This document shows, one piece after another, positions 36,969 through 48,812 of a stretch of DNA of 64,000 nucleotides. A program made the position numbers and the translations under genes. The stretch comes from Trametes villosa. Lineage: Eukaryota; Basidiomycota; Agaricomycetes; Polyporales; Polyporaceae. The DNA lies in assembly GCA_002964805.2 (NCBI GenBank), contig PUDQ02000057.1:248001-312000 (forward strand). Direction: 5' to 3'. Below the pieces are notes generated by a model, which ran no database searches, was not told where the DNA came from, and saw only the letters and a program-made list of their open reading frames with translations. Within the stretch, counting starts at the first letter, position 1. Each line of letters opens with the position of its first letter.

Positions 36969-37330
36969 TGGACAAGGGATCAGGGATTGGTGCAGCCCCC
37001 CACATTCCTGCCGGCCGGACAGGGCCCGGCTGACAGGGAGGCGGGGAGCAGCTGCCGTGAAACGGGGCGGGTGTAGGGAGTTTTTGACTCACCTATTTGC
37101 ACCTGCGCGGCCGGCTAGGGCGAGTTAGTGCCGACTGACTTCCCTTAGATCAAGCCGGGCTACCGCCTGTGACCTTTCACCCGCACGCCCAAGCCCGCGC
37201 CCGCCCCGCCAATCACCCTCCACGGACGGCCGCGACAGAACCCACGGTAAGCCCCAAAATTTGCACTTACCCCCGTGATCGGACTGCTCACATTGGGCAC
37301 TTCGCCGTCTCCGCCGGCCGAGATTTGTAG

Positions 37331-38027
37331 GTCGAATCGCCCAACCTCCGGGCTAATAACCACACCCGTCTCCAAGTAAGCGGCGGGTGTATTGGATGGT
37401 AAGAAATGTAATCTACATGGTATACAGGCGACGGCTCTCACCGGCTTGCCACCCAGGCTCCCGCCGACTGCCACGGTCGGTGCACCTCCGTCCGGGTCAC
37501 AGCCCCGCCTCCCTCCCTCCTCCCCCGGCCATCACCATGATGCTGCCGTCACGTCCCCCCCACCACCCCTGCCTCCCGCAACCCGCCCACGCCACCGCTC
37601 TCCTTCTCCCACTGGCACCCTCCACCTCCTCGTCCCCTCTTGCTGCTCGCCCTCCGTCTCCCCGAGAGACACCGCCAGGACGCCGCCGCGGCGTCCTGTC
37701 TCTTGCGAGGTGTGCCCTACCCCTCCCTACGGCGCAGCAACGCGCAGGGACACCTGCACGCCCCCGATGGCCCGCGCAACGTGTCCTGAAGTCGCTCGGT
37801 GAGTATCTGTGTATGTATAGTTCACAAGTCCCACTGACCTCTTCGCAGCCTCGTCGTCGCCTCCCGGAAGCGTCCAGACAAGTGCAAAAGCGCCGAGCTC
37901 TGTCAGCGGCATGGTGAGTCCTCCTCGCGGCGAACACCGCGATACGAAGCTCACACGAATGCTTTCAGTCTCACGGGCGCGCACGCGGCGTAGTTCACAC
38001 GTCTGCGGCCGTCACGGGTCGCGCTAG
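37331..38027 (+). other. Candidate spliced segment in unit 1 (possible gene)
   Basis: Four exon-like blocks (37331-37375, 37428-37798, 37849-37913, 37969-38027) are each bounded by good splice signals, such as GTGAGTAT...CTGACCTCTTCGCAG. The phases agree and give one open frame ending at TAG 38025-38027. The product would be Pro/Arg-rich, with ...CPEVARLVVASRKRPDKCKSAELCQRH near its end. No start codon or upstream exon could be fixed. The minus strand also has splice-like signals here. The family is not recognised. It may be a remnant of a gene or a non-coding transcript. Confidence 0.3.
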
Positions 38028-40181
38028 CTCGTCTCCTCGCCGCGACGAGCTGCTCCGCCATTTGTGAGCGCGGACGTGCACTGCATCGCCCGTAGACAGC
38101 AACACCCGTTGCGCACGCTGACGGTCAGGCTGAAGAACACGCCCCGCGGCCGCGTGAGGGGCTCGGCAGTGGTTCGGACAGCACGGACTGACATCGGCGC
38201 GCACATAGTGCGAAGGGGCTTCAAATCGTCGTATCACGCGTGCCAGAAAGCGTCGACTGGGACGCTACTACAGGGTACGTACCATCCTCGCCAGACAGCT
38301 CACCTCGGTTCGGGGACATCTAGACAGTTTCTACGCACCTGGGCCACCACGGACGAGCAGATTACGACACTTCAAGACCGCAGGCAATGAGGCGCACGCT
38401 CTCGCAAGCTGAAGCACGCCTACAGCGCGGCGAGCGTCCACGCCGAGGCAGACAGCGGCGAGCGGTCGCGCGGGGCTTCTCCCATCGCTAAACCGGTGCC
38501 CAGCTACGTCGGAACGTTCGTGAGACCGTTGGAGTGTCAGACGCGACGGTAAGTGCACTACAACACTTGATTTACATCGGCGGGACTTACAAGTCAAGTC
38601 AGGTCCACGTACAGCATATCCAACATCGCGTGATACCCCAAAGACCTGAATCGCGCAGGGGCCGCGCCTGCGCAAGCCTCGCGCAGCGTCACGACCCCGG
38701 TGAAGCGGCCACACCCTCGGACGACCCCGCGGGATGTCCCTGAAGCACGCGCACTGCAAACGAGCTGATGCGCGCGGTCAAGAGACTGCCAGAAGTCAGA
38801 AATGAGCTGGGAGACGGTCGCGCCCTTGTATATCGCGCCGGAGGACGGAGAAGGAGGCGGGATACTTGAATTTTGGTGAGTGAGCACGTTATGCGCTCGG
38901 CACGGATAGTGCTGACGCTCGAGGGCTCCGGGCGAGGTGCTACAGTCGCTCCTGAGTGCCTTGCACCGCGAACGGACGCCTGAACATGCGCGCGACGCGC
39001 GGCTTCGTCTCGGAGCGCGAACGTTTGCGCCGGCATCTCCCAGCGCAATTCCCGGGCTCCCCTCAAAACGGCGCATTCGCGTGCGCGGTCGACGCCTCCG
39101 GAGGCCTCGGACTCGGCTTCGCAGCAGTGTCCGGCTGTCCTAGATCGCGACGGGGCTGCTCCACGGATTCAGCGTGCGCGCGCGTGTCGGGGACAGTGTG
39201 TACTCACCTTTGCAGCTCCCTACGCCACAGGAAGACTCGCGAAGTTCCCGGAAGGCGTTCCGCTGGGGTGCGCGGCTGTATCGCGTCTGTGCAGCCATTC
39301 CCGGCTGTCGCGCGTCGCGGGAGGACGTCTGATAGGTTAGCCGCGTCTTGATTGGCCCGAGAAAGTTTGTACTAACCTTGTTCGTGTCATGCCAGTGCTT
39401 TCCGACGGCCGCTAGCCGTCGGACGACCGTTCCGCCGCCGCGCGCCGCCGGCCATCGTCAGAGGCCCCGAGCGAGGCCCTGGAGTCGTTTCCGGCTGCCC
39501 TACGTCGCGCCCGGACGGCTGCAGGTGTGTCACGCTTGTCATAGTCTGTGAGAGCGTGTACTGACCTTTTCTTCCCGCCAGCGCTCTCTATGGCGTCCGA
39601 GAGGGACTCCTGCGTGGCGCGCAGCTGTCAAGACGCCCGCGTCCTTCAACGTGTCCTCGCGCGCGGCCATGGAGGAGTCTGCGAGGGGACTCACCTCGCA
39701 GCGGACGTACTGGGCGCGCGAAGTCCTCGCCGCCGGCTCCGAGCTCGCCTCGACGCCGTCGGACGGCAGAGAGTGGCCGGCGGCGGCGCTCGTCTTCGGA
39801 GCCGGGACGGGGCGTTTTGCATGCGCTCCCGCGGGTCTTCGGGGCCGTCCGACACGGAGCCTACAAGAGTGCGAGGTGAGCATGAATCCCCGCTTTGGAG
39901 GAGTGTTCCTAGGCACGCTCACCTGCAGGAAAGGGGCGCCAAACGAGCTAAGAGCGCAGCTGGTATAAGGAGGGGTGGCCTCGGAGGGCAGCAGCGGTCG
40001 TCCATAGCGCAGTAGAGTAGCAGCAGGAATACGAGCCTTTCAGCCCAGTGTCCGAGTCCGCGTGCCCGCCAGAGTCCGAGTGCAGCCCTAGGTCGCCAGC
40101 GCCATCCCGTCGCATTCCCAAGTCGCCAGCGCCAACTAGAGCACATTATCGTGGACAGACCAGCGCCAACTAGAGCACATT

Positions 40182-40400
40182 TTGGTGGCAGAGGTCGTGA
40201 ATGCATCGGGGAGATTCTCGCGCGATCTGCACGACGCGAGATCGGGCGCACGCGTCGTCGTCGTCCGCGTCAGGTCCTCGTCCGAGGCGCCCGCGCTCCT
40301 CTCCCGCACAGCCACCGTCGCCGCAGTCGAGTCGCTCGGCGCGAAAGTCGTCGTATATTGGGGAGATGCTACGGATACACGGGACGTCCACGTCCAGTCC
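40182..40400 (+). pseudogene. Possible NmrA-like (NAD(P)-binding) gene fragment at unit 1/2 junction
   Basis: The frame reads VVNASGRFSRD, then ARVVVVRVRSSS, then VESLGAKVVVYWGDATD. That order resembles the second strand and dinucleotide-specificity region of fungal NmrA/isoflavone-reductase-like proteins, with about 9 extra residues in the middle. It stops being recognisable where the phosphatase intron of the next unit begins. The match is by eye and weak. Confidence 0.25.
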
Positions 40401-40464
40401 AGCACGCACGCCAGCATTCAGAGCCCAGCGGCGATACGGAGAAGCACGCGCAGGGAGGACTCAC

Positions 40465-41861
40465 TTGTATTCGAAGTCGCCGATAGCGAAAACGCTAGCA
40501 GCGTCTGCGTCCGAGACGCACGCGCCCGTAGAGTTGCACGGGAGCGGGTGGCCGTGGCACGTTCGCGAGCTGAACGTATCGAAGAAGTGATCGTCTGCGC
40601 AGCGCGGGCGGATCGCCGTCAGAACGCAGCGCGAGATGAACGTTACGGCGCTCTTCCCGCCGGCAACTCACACCACGATGCCCAGGCGTCGAGCCCGGCC
40701 GTCCCGAGCGTCGCGTCGAGGCGCGCTTTGAGCGGGGCATTCGCCACGAGGTGGTCCGTCCAGGCGGGGACGGACTGGAACGCCGAGCGGATCGCGTCTG
40801 CTTTCGGGCAGGGGTAGCTCGGGGGGATGGAATCGATCTGAGAAGGCGTCAGCGCGCGGGGCACCGGCCAATAGAGCGACGGAGCCGACGGACGGGCGAT
40901 GGCTGTGTCGTCACCGGGAACGTCTTGGACGCCATGCTGGGATCCATCCCGACGAGCACGCCGCCGGCGACCTGGAACGTTCTGGTCTCCGTCGAGGTGC
41001 GGATGAAGATGTCGCGCTCGTTCACAGACGTAAGGAACCCCATCTCGTGGTGATACACCGACCAGAAATCCTGTGGGGAAGTCAGCCGTTGCAACCGCAG
41101 CCCGAGCCCGGATTGGGCGCGGCGAGCATAAACCCTGTTTCTCGAAAGGGACCGCAATCGCCCATCCTGTACAGTTCTGAACACTGCCCAGACGTCATTC
41201 GAGAGCATCTGATCACCGAGGTTGAAGGCAATCCTTTTTAATGTGTTCATTAGGACGGGGTCCCCGCGGGGCATCTTATCGCATTTCTGCGAGTACGGGG
41301 CTTTGGCCAACACGAGGATAAGTGCTCACCTGGCCGTGACGAATAGCATCTTCGAGTCCACCTTTGCTCAGCTGGCCTTCGTCGCAGGTGCCATTCCAAA
41401 TCTGCGAGAGGAAGGGGTGCCAAGGCGGGCTGACGGTTTCATGGAAGACGTGCGCTCCTCCGCCGCCGTAACTGTACTGCATGAAGTCGGCGCACTCCCA
41501 GGGCACGGCATTTAGCTCATTCTCGTTCGGATATAGGTTGTCCGGCGTCCTCTGCAGACAAGGTTGAGACGCCGAGGGGAGAAGATAGGCACGAACTCCC
41601 ACGTACCTTGTGGTGGCGGATGACGGCGTTGAGATACACCAGCTTCGCGTGCGGGGCGTTAGACGGTCTTTCGTAGTGCTTCGCGTTCACATGCGGCGCG
41701 TTGCAGTAGTTGTAAGTGTTCCACGGTAGGCCAGCCGGCGTGATGGACGAGTTATAGACTCCGTGAATGGAGGCAGGCTTCCCGGGGTCGCCATATGCAA
41801 ACTCGACAAGATAACAGAGAAACGGGAGGGATACCACCCACTGCCAAAGGGTGTTCGCCAT
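40465..41861 (-). pseudogene. 3'-truncated histidine acid phosphatase copy in unit 2
   Basis: Exons 1-5 are all open, with intact signal peptide, the RHHK/RTPDNLYP active site split by intron 1, and SSRTCHGHPLPC. Exons 6-8 are missing because the unit starts inside intron 5. The protein would stop after about 316 of 442 residues and lack the HD proton donor, so it should not be a normal phosphatase. The lack of lesions in five exons suggests the duplication is recent. A frame difference of 1 nt from copy 1 lies within the long intron 2. Confidence 0.85.
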
Positions 41862-44841
41862 GGTCGGGGCACCACCGCGGTCCGACAGTGGGCAGGCCGT
41901 CATTATATACTATCTCGACGTCGAACGTGCGTGCCCTGCGGGCCTTGTCGGCACGCGCAACGTCAAGCTTGCCCATCGCGAGAGTCAGCTGCTGGGCAGG
42001 CCTGACCTTGGTGCCGCGTGCTATATCCAGGCGAGCGTATGTGACGGTGTTCTCCGGGAGCCCGCTGCCAGGGACGACGAAAAGCAAGGCGGGGTGCAGC
42101 GTTGTGGTTGCAGAGCGAGGAGTGTCGAGCGTTTGACGCGTGACGTCACCAGCAGGCGCCCGTCGCTGCTCACTCTCTGTGCGCTCGCCGCTCCCTCGGC
42201 TCTTGACGACGGCCTCTCTCGCCTCTCAAGCGGCCGTTTCGCCCTCGGGTGTGCTCATGCGACCGCGCTCTCGCCTCCATTAGTGGGCTCTGCGCGCGCT
42301 CAGAGTGCGTTCTTTGGGCTCCCTTGGGCCTGTTTTCTCCGCCTGTGCGCCCTGCAAGAGAGCTGTCCTCGCTGCGCTCGCGATGTCCCCTTGGGCGTCC
42401 GCGGTAAGCCCTTTGCGCGTGCTCTCCTCCATTCACCCGCTCATTCCCCTCCCCGCACGTACTAGACAGATTCCTGTGAGTGTCCTCGCCGCGCTTGCGC
42501 TCGCTGCGCGTGCGAGACGCCGCCCGCCGCCCGCCGATCGAACAAATCGCACGCGCCAGACTCGCCGCGCGCACCCGCCTCTCGCCCCCGTCGACGGAGG
42601 ATATGAGATCTCGCACTCGACGCCCAAAAGGTACGCCTGATCTCGCAGATGCCCGGGCGATCTGCTCATCCAATCTCACTCTCCCCGCGGACGTTCCGCG
42701 CTCGGAATCACCACTGCAAGTGGGATACCACCCCAATCCCTCCTACCGCCGGCGCCACCGCCCCTCGCACATGCGCTTCGAGGGAACAACTTGGAGTACA
42801 CGACGATACCCCGCGGCGTCCCTCTGTGAGTTCCCAGCCCGCCCCGATCCAAACTGAGCTCACCATCTCGGATTCTGTCCGCCTCCCTACTGCAAATCTC
42901 CGATAGCAGGCCACACGACGCCGCCCCCGGGCAGAAAGATACAGGTCCTGGCGCATACAGGCATGCCGCACCCCCTGAAGACGTGCTCGACGATAGCTGC
43001 GCCGGGGTGCGACGACTATCGCACGAACACGCCCGCTTAAGGCGGTATGTGCGCCCCTGGGCGCCCAGACGGACAGCTACGGCTACGCCCAGGCATCCCC
43101 AGCCTCGGCTGGATGCCCCGGACGATACACTCACGGCGCCGTGGCGATCTCGCGCGATCCTCCAGATCTTCGATCCAAGAGGCCGCCACCGGCACCTTGC
43201 AGCCCGCCCCCCGCTCCGGCATCCGCCCGGCGGCCTTCGCAAGTGCGATGCGCACAACGCACGAATCACAAGGTATGCGCCCTGCCAGTCTCGCGCAGTT
43301 TAGAGCACTTCTAAATTTTCGGATTTTCGACGATTTCATGGGCATATACAAGACATCGACGCCCCGGCGCGCCCTCTCCCTCGATCGCGCCCGGAACGGT
43401 CCTCGACTGCTCTACGAACTCGTGGCGACCCTCCGACAGCGCTAGCGAGGCTGCTAGGACGTTTTGAAAAATCCGCCAAATCGGCGTCGTGGATCGGCGT
43501 GCACTGGCACACGGCGATTGCTATCGCGCGCGCGACTCCAGGGCCGCACCGCCGCCAGCGGTCCCCCCAACGCCCCTCGGGGTGTGTCATACGAGTCACA
43601 GGGCACCGCCGCCGGCCGCAGATCTACGATTTGCGGTAATCCCGGCGGCGGCAGCTCGAGGGGCCAGCCATGGTACGTCCGATCCCCGTCCGGTTCTCGA
43701 CTGCCACTCACGTCTTCGCTTCCACCGACGGCTCAGGGCGCCCCTCCGCGCCCTCGCTCTGTGCGCAACACCGGCCCGCGCTGTGGCTCGTGGCCGCGAT
43801 CCCACCGAGGGACCCAACACGCTTGAAGAGCCGGCCGGGCCCGTACGCCACGACCCCATCCTTGCGCTCCCGGGCCATGCCGCTCTCGCCCCCGCAGCCT
43901 CCGTCTCGCTCTCGACGGCCAGCCGCGCGCGCCGACTCGCACGACGGCGCCGGCCCGCCCCGTCGTCGCCCCGCGAGAATCAAGAAATCATACCGTACCG
44001 TTCCCCGGCCCGCGTCGAGCACGGCGCCCTGCCCCGACCGCACTCGTGCGTGTGCGCTCCCGCGACGTACGCGTCCTCGACGCGCGGAGCGTGGACGTGG
44101 CTCGGCTCGGTGTCGACGCCTCGTGCGCCCTCGACTTCGGGCGGGAGGAGCGCCGTGCTGGCTGCCGGGAGCGACGCTGACGCGTTCGTCGCCGTACGAC
44201 CGGGTCCGTGCGTACACCCACGAGGCGGCGCTGTTCGGCGCGGCCCCGCGCTCGTTGGCGGCACTCTCGTGTCCCACCCCCTCGCTCGACCTCCGTGGCG
44301 GTGTTGTCGTCCGCGGCGCGTGTTCTGCGCTGCGGGCGCGTGGTCCTCCTCCCCTGCTCTAGCGTCCCGCCACGCCGGTTCCATGTCCATGTACGTACTA
44401 CACTCTACCGCTATTCTCTCCCACCCGAGCTCGAGCGCGGATCTTGCAAGCGGGTGAGCAGATCTGCTAGCAGCGCGAAACATGGCGGAATATACACACC
44501 GTGTCGTCCGGAACCGGGAGACTGGCAGACGGTCGACGACCGCGGCCGGCTGGCGAAGACCAAGGCCCGGGCGTGAGTACGGCGCATGGGGTAGACGAGT
44601 GTGAGCTCACCGGGGGCTCGATGTCAGGCACGGCGATCTGAGGCGTCGAGGGCGAGGAGTCCGCACCGCGTGGGCGATCTCGATTCGCGATACTGGCCGG
44701 CGGCGCGGGCCCTGGGCTGGAGGGAGGCGGGTGCGTGCGGCGCGAGTGCTGGACGTGTACCTGCGTGTCCGGCAACCAGAGGTGAGCGCGTCTGCAAATG
44801 CGAGCGGGGCGGCGCCTGACGATGCGGCAGGGTCATCACAC

Positions 44842-44865
44842 GAGTGAGTGAGTGAGTGAGTGAGT
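44842..44865. repeat. (GAGT)6 microsatellite
   Basis: Six GAGT units are present only in macrosatellite unit 2. Units 1 and 3 have CGCGCCTGC or CGAGCCTGC at the same place. Confidence 0.85.
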
Positions 44866-46959
44866 TTTGCCTGCGGGCGGCCTGGCACGTACCACTCTCG
44901 TGGGCCGGCAGGGCTGCAGAGCCGCCGTCGGACAGGGGTGGGCTGGGGAGAGAAGGTGAGTGCGCATGCGAGAGCGAGGGCGGAGGATATATACTCGCCG
45001 GGGCACCGGTACCGCGTAGCGTGCGCGCACGATCGACCTTGGCGCTCCGCTGCGACCGCGCTGTGGCACTGGGTGTTCCGCCTGCCCACTCGTCCGTGCG
45101 GCTCGCCAGGGTCGAGGCGCGTGCCCGCCGTAGCCATGCGCTCCTCAGGCCTCTGCACCAGGCCCGGCGGCGCGGTGTCTGGAGAGGGCGGGGTGCGTAG
45201 ATCAGGCAGCGTGCTCAGGACGTCGAGGGACGTGCCAAATGGGGGGGATCCAATGCGGGGCGGCGGGGAGGAGGGAGAGGAGGGGAAGAGGGCAGGTGGC
45301 GGATGCAGCCCCTCCTCGTCCCTCCCCGCTTCTTATCCTCCGCGCCCCGCCCGTTCGCGCACGGACCCCCCACCCGCCCGGTCGCACTCGTCCGGCGGAA
45401 CGCGCTGCCCTCCGCCCCGCACCCCGTCTCCGCTCTCGTAACGCGCGCCCCGGAACGCACGCCCAGACGGGCTCCCCACGCGCACGGCCAACCAGCGTGC
45501 GCCACCGCGCACGGCCTCGGCCGCGACGCTGATACGCCCCACGGCGGACGGGTTTCAGCGGGGCGTAATTGCGCGGGCGCGGCGGCGGACGCGTACGAGA
45601 CGTCGGGTAGGGCATGAGATGTGGTGATGCCAGCGGCCCGGGGCGGGCGCTCGGGAGTCGGGAGTGTCGCGCTCGCTTCGGACGCTGGCCCCCGGGCCCC
45701 AGACTCGGGAGACGATCGGTCGCCGGTGCGAGTGCGGAGAGGTGCGTGGACGCTTCTGTCGCGTCGGGATGAGTGTGCAGGCCGACGTTCCGGGGCGGGG
45801 AGGACACTCGTCCGTCGGGCTCGATTGTTTGCAGACATCCCCGCCCTTGCGTTCTGCACTACGCTCGAGTGGGCACGGCGCCGTCGAATACATAACTTTA
45901 TACAGGTATCTTTCGTGCGTGCGATCCGTGTGCGGCTCAACCCCGACAGTCTGCATCCGGGCTCGAGGCCGTTCGTTCGCACGTCCAGGGTCTACTACGA
46001 CATGCAGGTACGCGGCCGGGAGGGGATCTGCTGAATCCAGACTAACTACGCGGCGGGGCGTGCAGCAGAGGACTTCCAAGACGTAGCCCACTCCGCCTCG
46101 CCCTCGTTCTCGCTTTCGCATTTGCCCTCGCCGCTCGCAGAATCGCATACGCCCCCGGCTTCAAATTCCTGCACGATGCAGAGGATCTCGCAGAGGCTTT
46201 CGCATAGCAGCGTGCAGTCGCACGCCCGCCCAGCTCTTGCGAATTCAGCACGCGCGCACAGGCGGCGGCGGTCCGTAGATGTTCCCCAGCCGACGCCAAA
46301 CACGCTCGTCCCCTGACGGCTGCGCCGTGTTATTCGCGGACCGCCCTGGTTCTGGGCGTGCGCATTGCACGATGGTGCTTACCAGTAGCTCCTGCCGCTC
46401 TCCGGTGGGATGTCCAATACCGTATCCGACTCCGGGATCGCGCGAGCGGTGAGGGGACGCTCGTGCGGGGCATGAGATATACTACATTCCGGGCCCCAGC
46501 TTGCTCATACTTTCGTGCAACAGGGCGCAGGCGTGCATAGACACTGAATACTGTTTCAATGTGTACATTCGACTTCCGGCAAAGTGCTGTACTGTACGAG
46601 AACGAGTTGCGAATAAACGAGTATGTGCACCGCGGACGCGCCGTACTCGCTCGCCCGAATGGCGCACTGCATCCGAGCGCTGCCAGAGCGACCGCACCCA
46701 GTTCATTCTAGCTCCACTCCATCGTATGGCAAGGACTTGCGCGCATGAATATATTCAGTCGCTCGGGATGCGCGGCGCGAGGTTCCGTGGGCTCGCGCCG
46801 GGTGGGAACTGCGGGGGCAATATTCAGATTGAGTCCGAGCGCGAGCGCGAAACTCGTGCACTCACCTCCGTCCCGCAGCGTGCACCTTCCGGCGGATATA
46901 CCGTTACCGCGCGGTACGTCCTAGATGTAGACTACAATATGTGCTTCCGAGCATAGTTC

Positions 46960-46973
46960 ACGTAGTACTACGT
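46960..46973. repeat. 14-bp perfect palindrome in macrosatellite unit 2
   Basis: Same self-complementary ACGTAGTACTACGT as in unit 1. Confidence 0.7.
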
Positions 46974-47281
46974 AGTGTACCAAATGTACCAAACAAATCC
47001 GGGGGTGGCGCGAGAGACATTCAATGTCTCAGCGCGGATGCTCGCGGCCGTCCGGCGGACGGGCTCGAGCCGTCGCGAGCACTCGGAAAGCGGCCTCGGA
47101 TCTCGTCTGAAGGGTCCGCGGAATCTTGAGATTTATTCAGGCAGCTCATGGCTCAATTCAGGCACATTTAATCTCACAATGCCGGCAGGGAGAACTCAGA
47201 TTCCTTGGGGCACTCTCTTGAGGCACACATGGAGGGCTGTAAAATATGCATAGGCATATGTGAGTGAGAATGAGCAGAAGA

Positions 47282-47362
47282 GGGATAATCTGGAGGTGCT
47301 GAAGTGTTGCGGGGCCGACGGACGGTCACCCCTGCAATTCTGCAGCACCAGAAGATTATCCC
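47282..47362. repeat. 81-nt hairpin, unit 2 copy
   Basis: Same three-stem structure and length as unit 1. The inner stem has TTGCGGGG here, so one pair becomes a G-T wobble if the hairpin is an RNA. Confidence 0.8.
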
Positions 47363-47721
47363 TGGACAAGGGATCAGGGATTGGTGCAGCCCCCCACATT
47401 CCTGCCGGCCGGACAGGGCCCGGCTGACAGGGAGGCGGGGAGCAGCTGCCGTGAAACGGGGCGGGTGTAGGGAGTTTTTGACTCACCTATTTGCGCCTGC
47501 GCGGCCGGCTAGGGCGAGTTAGTGCCGACTGACCTCCCTTAGATCGCGCCGGGTGACCGCCTGTCACCCGCACGTCCAAGCCCGCGCCCACCCCGCCAAT
47601 CACCCTCCACGGACGGCCGCGACAGAACCCCACGGTAAGCCCCAAAATTTGCACTTACCTCCGTGATTGGACCGCTCACATTGGGCACTTCGCCGCCGTC
47701 TCCGCCGGCCGAGATTTGTAG

Positions 47722-48430
47722 GCTGAATCGGCCAACCTCCGGGCTAACAACCGCACCTGTTCCCAAGTAAGCGGCGGGTGTATTGGATGGTAAGAAATGT
47801 AATCTACATGGTATACAGGCGACGGCTCTCACCGGCTTGCCACCCAGCCTCCCGCCGACTGCCATGGTCGGTGCACCTCCGTCCGGGTCACAGCCCTGCC
47901 TCCCTCCCTCCTCCCGGCCGTCACCATGCTGCCGTCACGTCCCCCCTCCACCACTGCCTCCCGCAACCCGCCCACGCCACCGCTCTCCTTCTGCCACTCT
48001 CCACCTCCGAGTCCTCGTCCCCCCTTGCAGCTCGCCCTCCGTCGCCCCTCCCATCCGCATCGCCCCGAGAAACATCGCCAGGACGCCGCCACAGCGTCCT
48101 GTCCCTCGTGCGGCGTGCCCTACCCCTCCCGACAACGCAGCGACGCGCAGGGACACCTGCACGCCCCCGACGGCCCGTGCAACGTGTCCTGAGGTCGCTC
48201 GGTGAGTATCCGTGCACGTATACTTCACAAGTCCCACTGACCTCTTCGCAGCCTCGTCGTCGCCTCCCGAAAGCATCCAGACAAGTGCAAAAGCGCCGGG
48301 CTCTGTCAGCGGCAGGGTGAGTCCTCCTCGCGGCGAACACCGCGATACGAAGCTCACACGAATGCTTTCAGTCTCACGGGCGCGCACGCGGTGTAGTTCA
48401 CACGTCTGCGGCCGTCACGGGTCGCGCTAG
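47722..48430 (+). other. Candidate spliced segment in unit 2 (possible gene)
   Basis: Exon-like blocks at 47722-47766, 47819-48201, 48253-48317 and about 48372-48430 match those of unit 1. All splice sites are kept, and the net length change in the second block is 12 nt, so the frame still ends at the same TAG. The local amino acid sequence differs where indels fall. As in unit 1, no start is identified. Confidence 0.3.
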
Positions 48431-48690
48431 CTCGTCTCCTCACTGCGACGAGCTGCTCCGGCATTCGTGAGTGCGGACGCGCACTACATCATCGCCCGTA
48501 GACAGCAACACCCGTTGCGCACGCTGACGGTCAGGCTGAAGAACACGCCCCGCGGCCGCGCGAGGGGCTCGGCAGTGGTTCGGACAGCACGGACTGACAT
48601 CGGCGCGCACACAGTGCGAAGGGGCTTCAAATCGTCGTATCACGCGTGCCAGAAAGCGTCGACTGGGACGCTACTACAGGGTACGTACCA

Positions 48691-48812
48691 AGACTTCCCT
48701 CCGGTCGGAATACGACACGCGTCGCTCTTAGAAGCGGCGCGGATCCGCGAGCTTGGCGTGCCGCAGGCCAACATACTTCCGGCGCCCTTCTAGTAGGCCC
48801 GGACGTGCTCGC
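48691..48812. other. Unit-2-specific extra segment
   Basis: About 120 nt lies between GTACGTACCA and GCGCCAGACAG, where unit 1 has only a few bases. It is either an insertion in unit 2 or a deletion in unit 1. Unit 3 is truncated before this point and cannot decide. Confidence 0.7.

Larger units (their letters stand above)
29940..40440. repeat. Macrosatellite unit 1 (about 10.5 kb)
   Basis: This is the first of three head-to-tail copies. Matching landmarks are the phosphatase ATG (31406, 41861, 52371), the exon 5 edge (30000, 40465, 50975) and the hairpin (36888, 36... then 47282, 57756), giving offsets of 10,391-10,465 and 10,474-10,510. Apart from phosphatase exons 1-5 (30.0-31.4 kb) and a possible plus-strand spliced segment (37.3-38.0 kb), no gene is supported. 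The interval 31.4-37.3 kb is very G+C-rich with open frames on all strands and mostly replacement-type differences between copies, so it is treated as non-coding. The segment 38.0-40.0 kb is similar. Confidence 0.9.
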
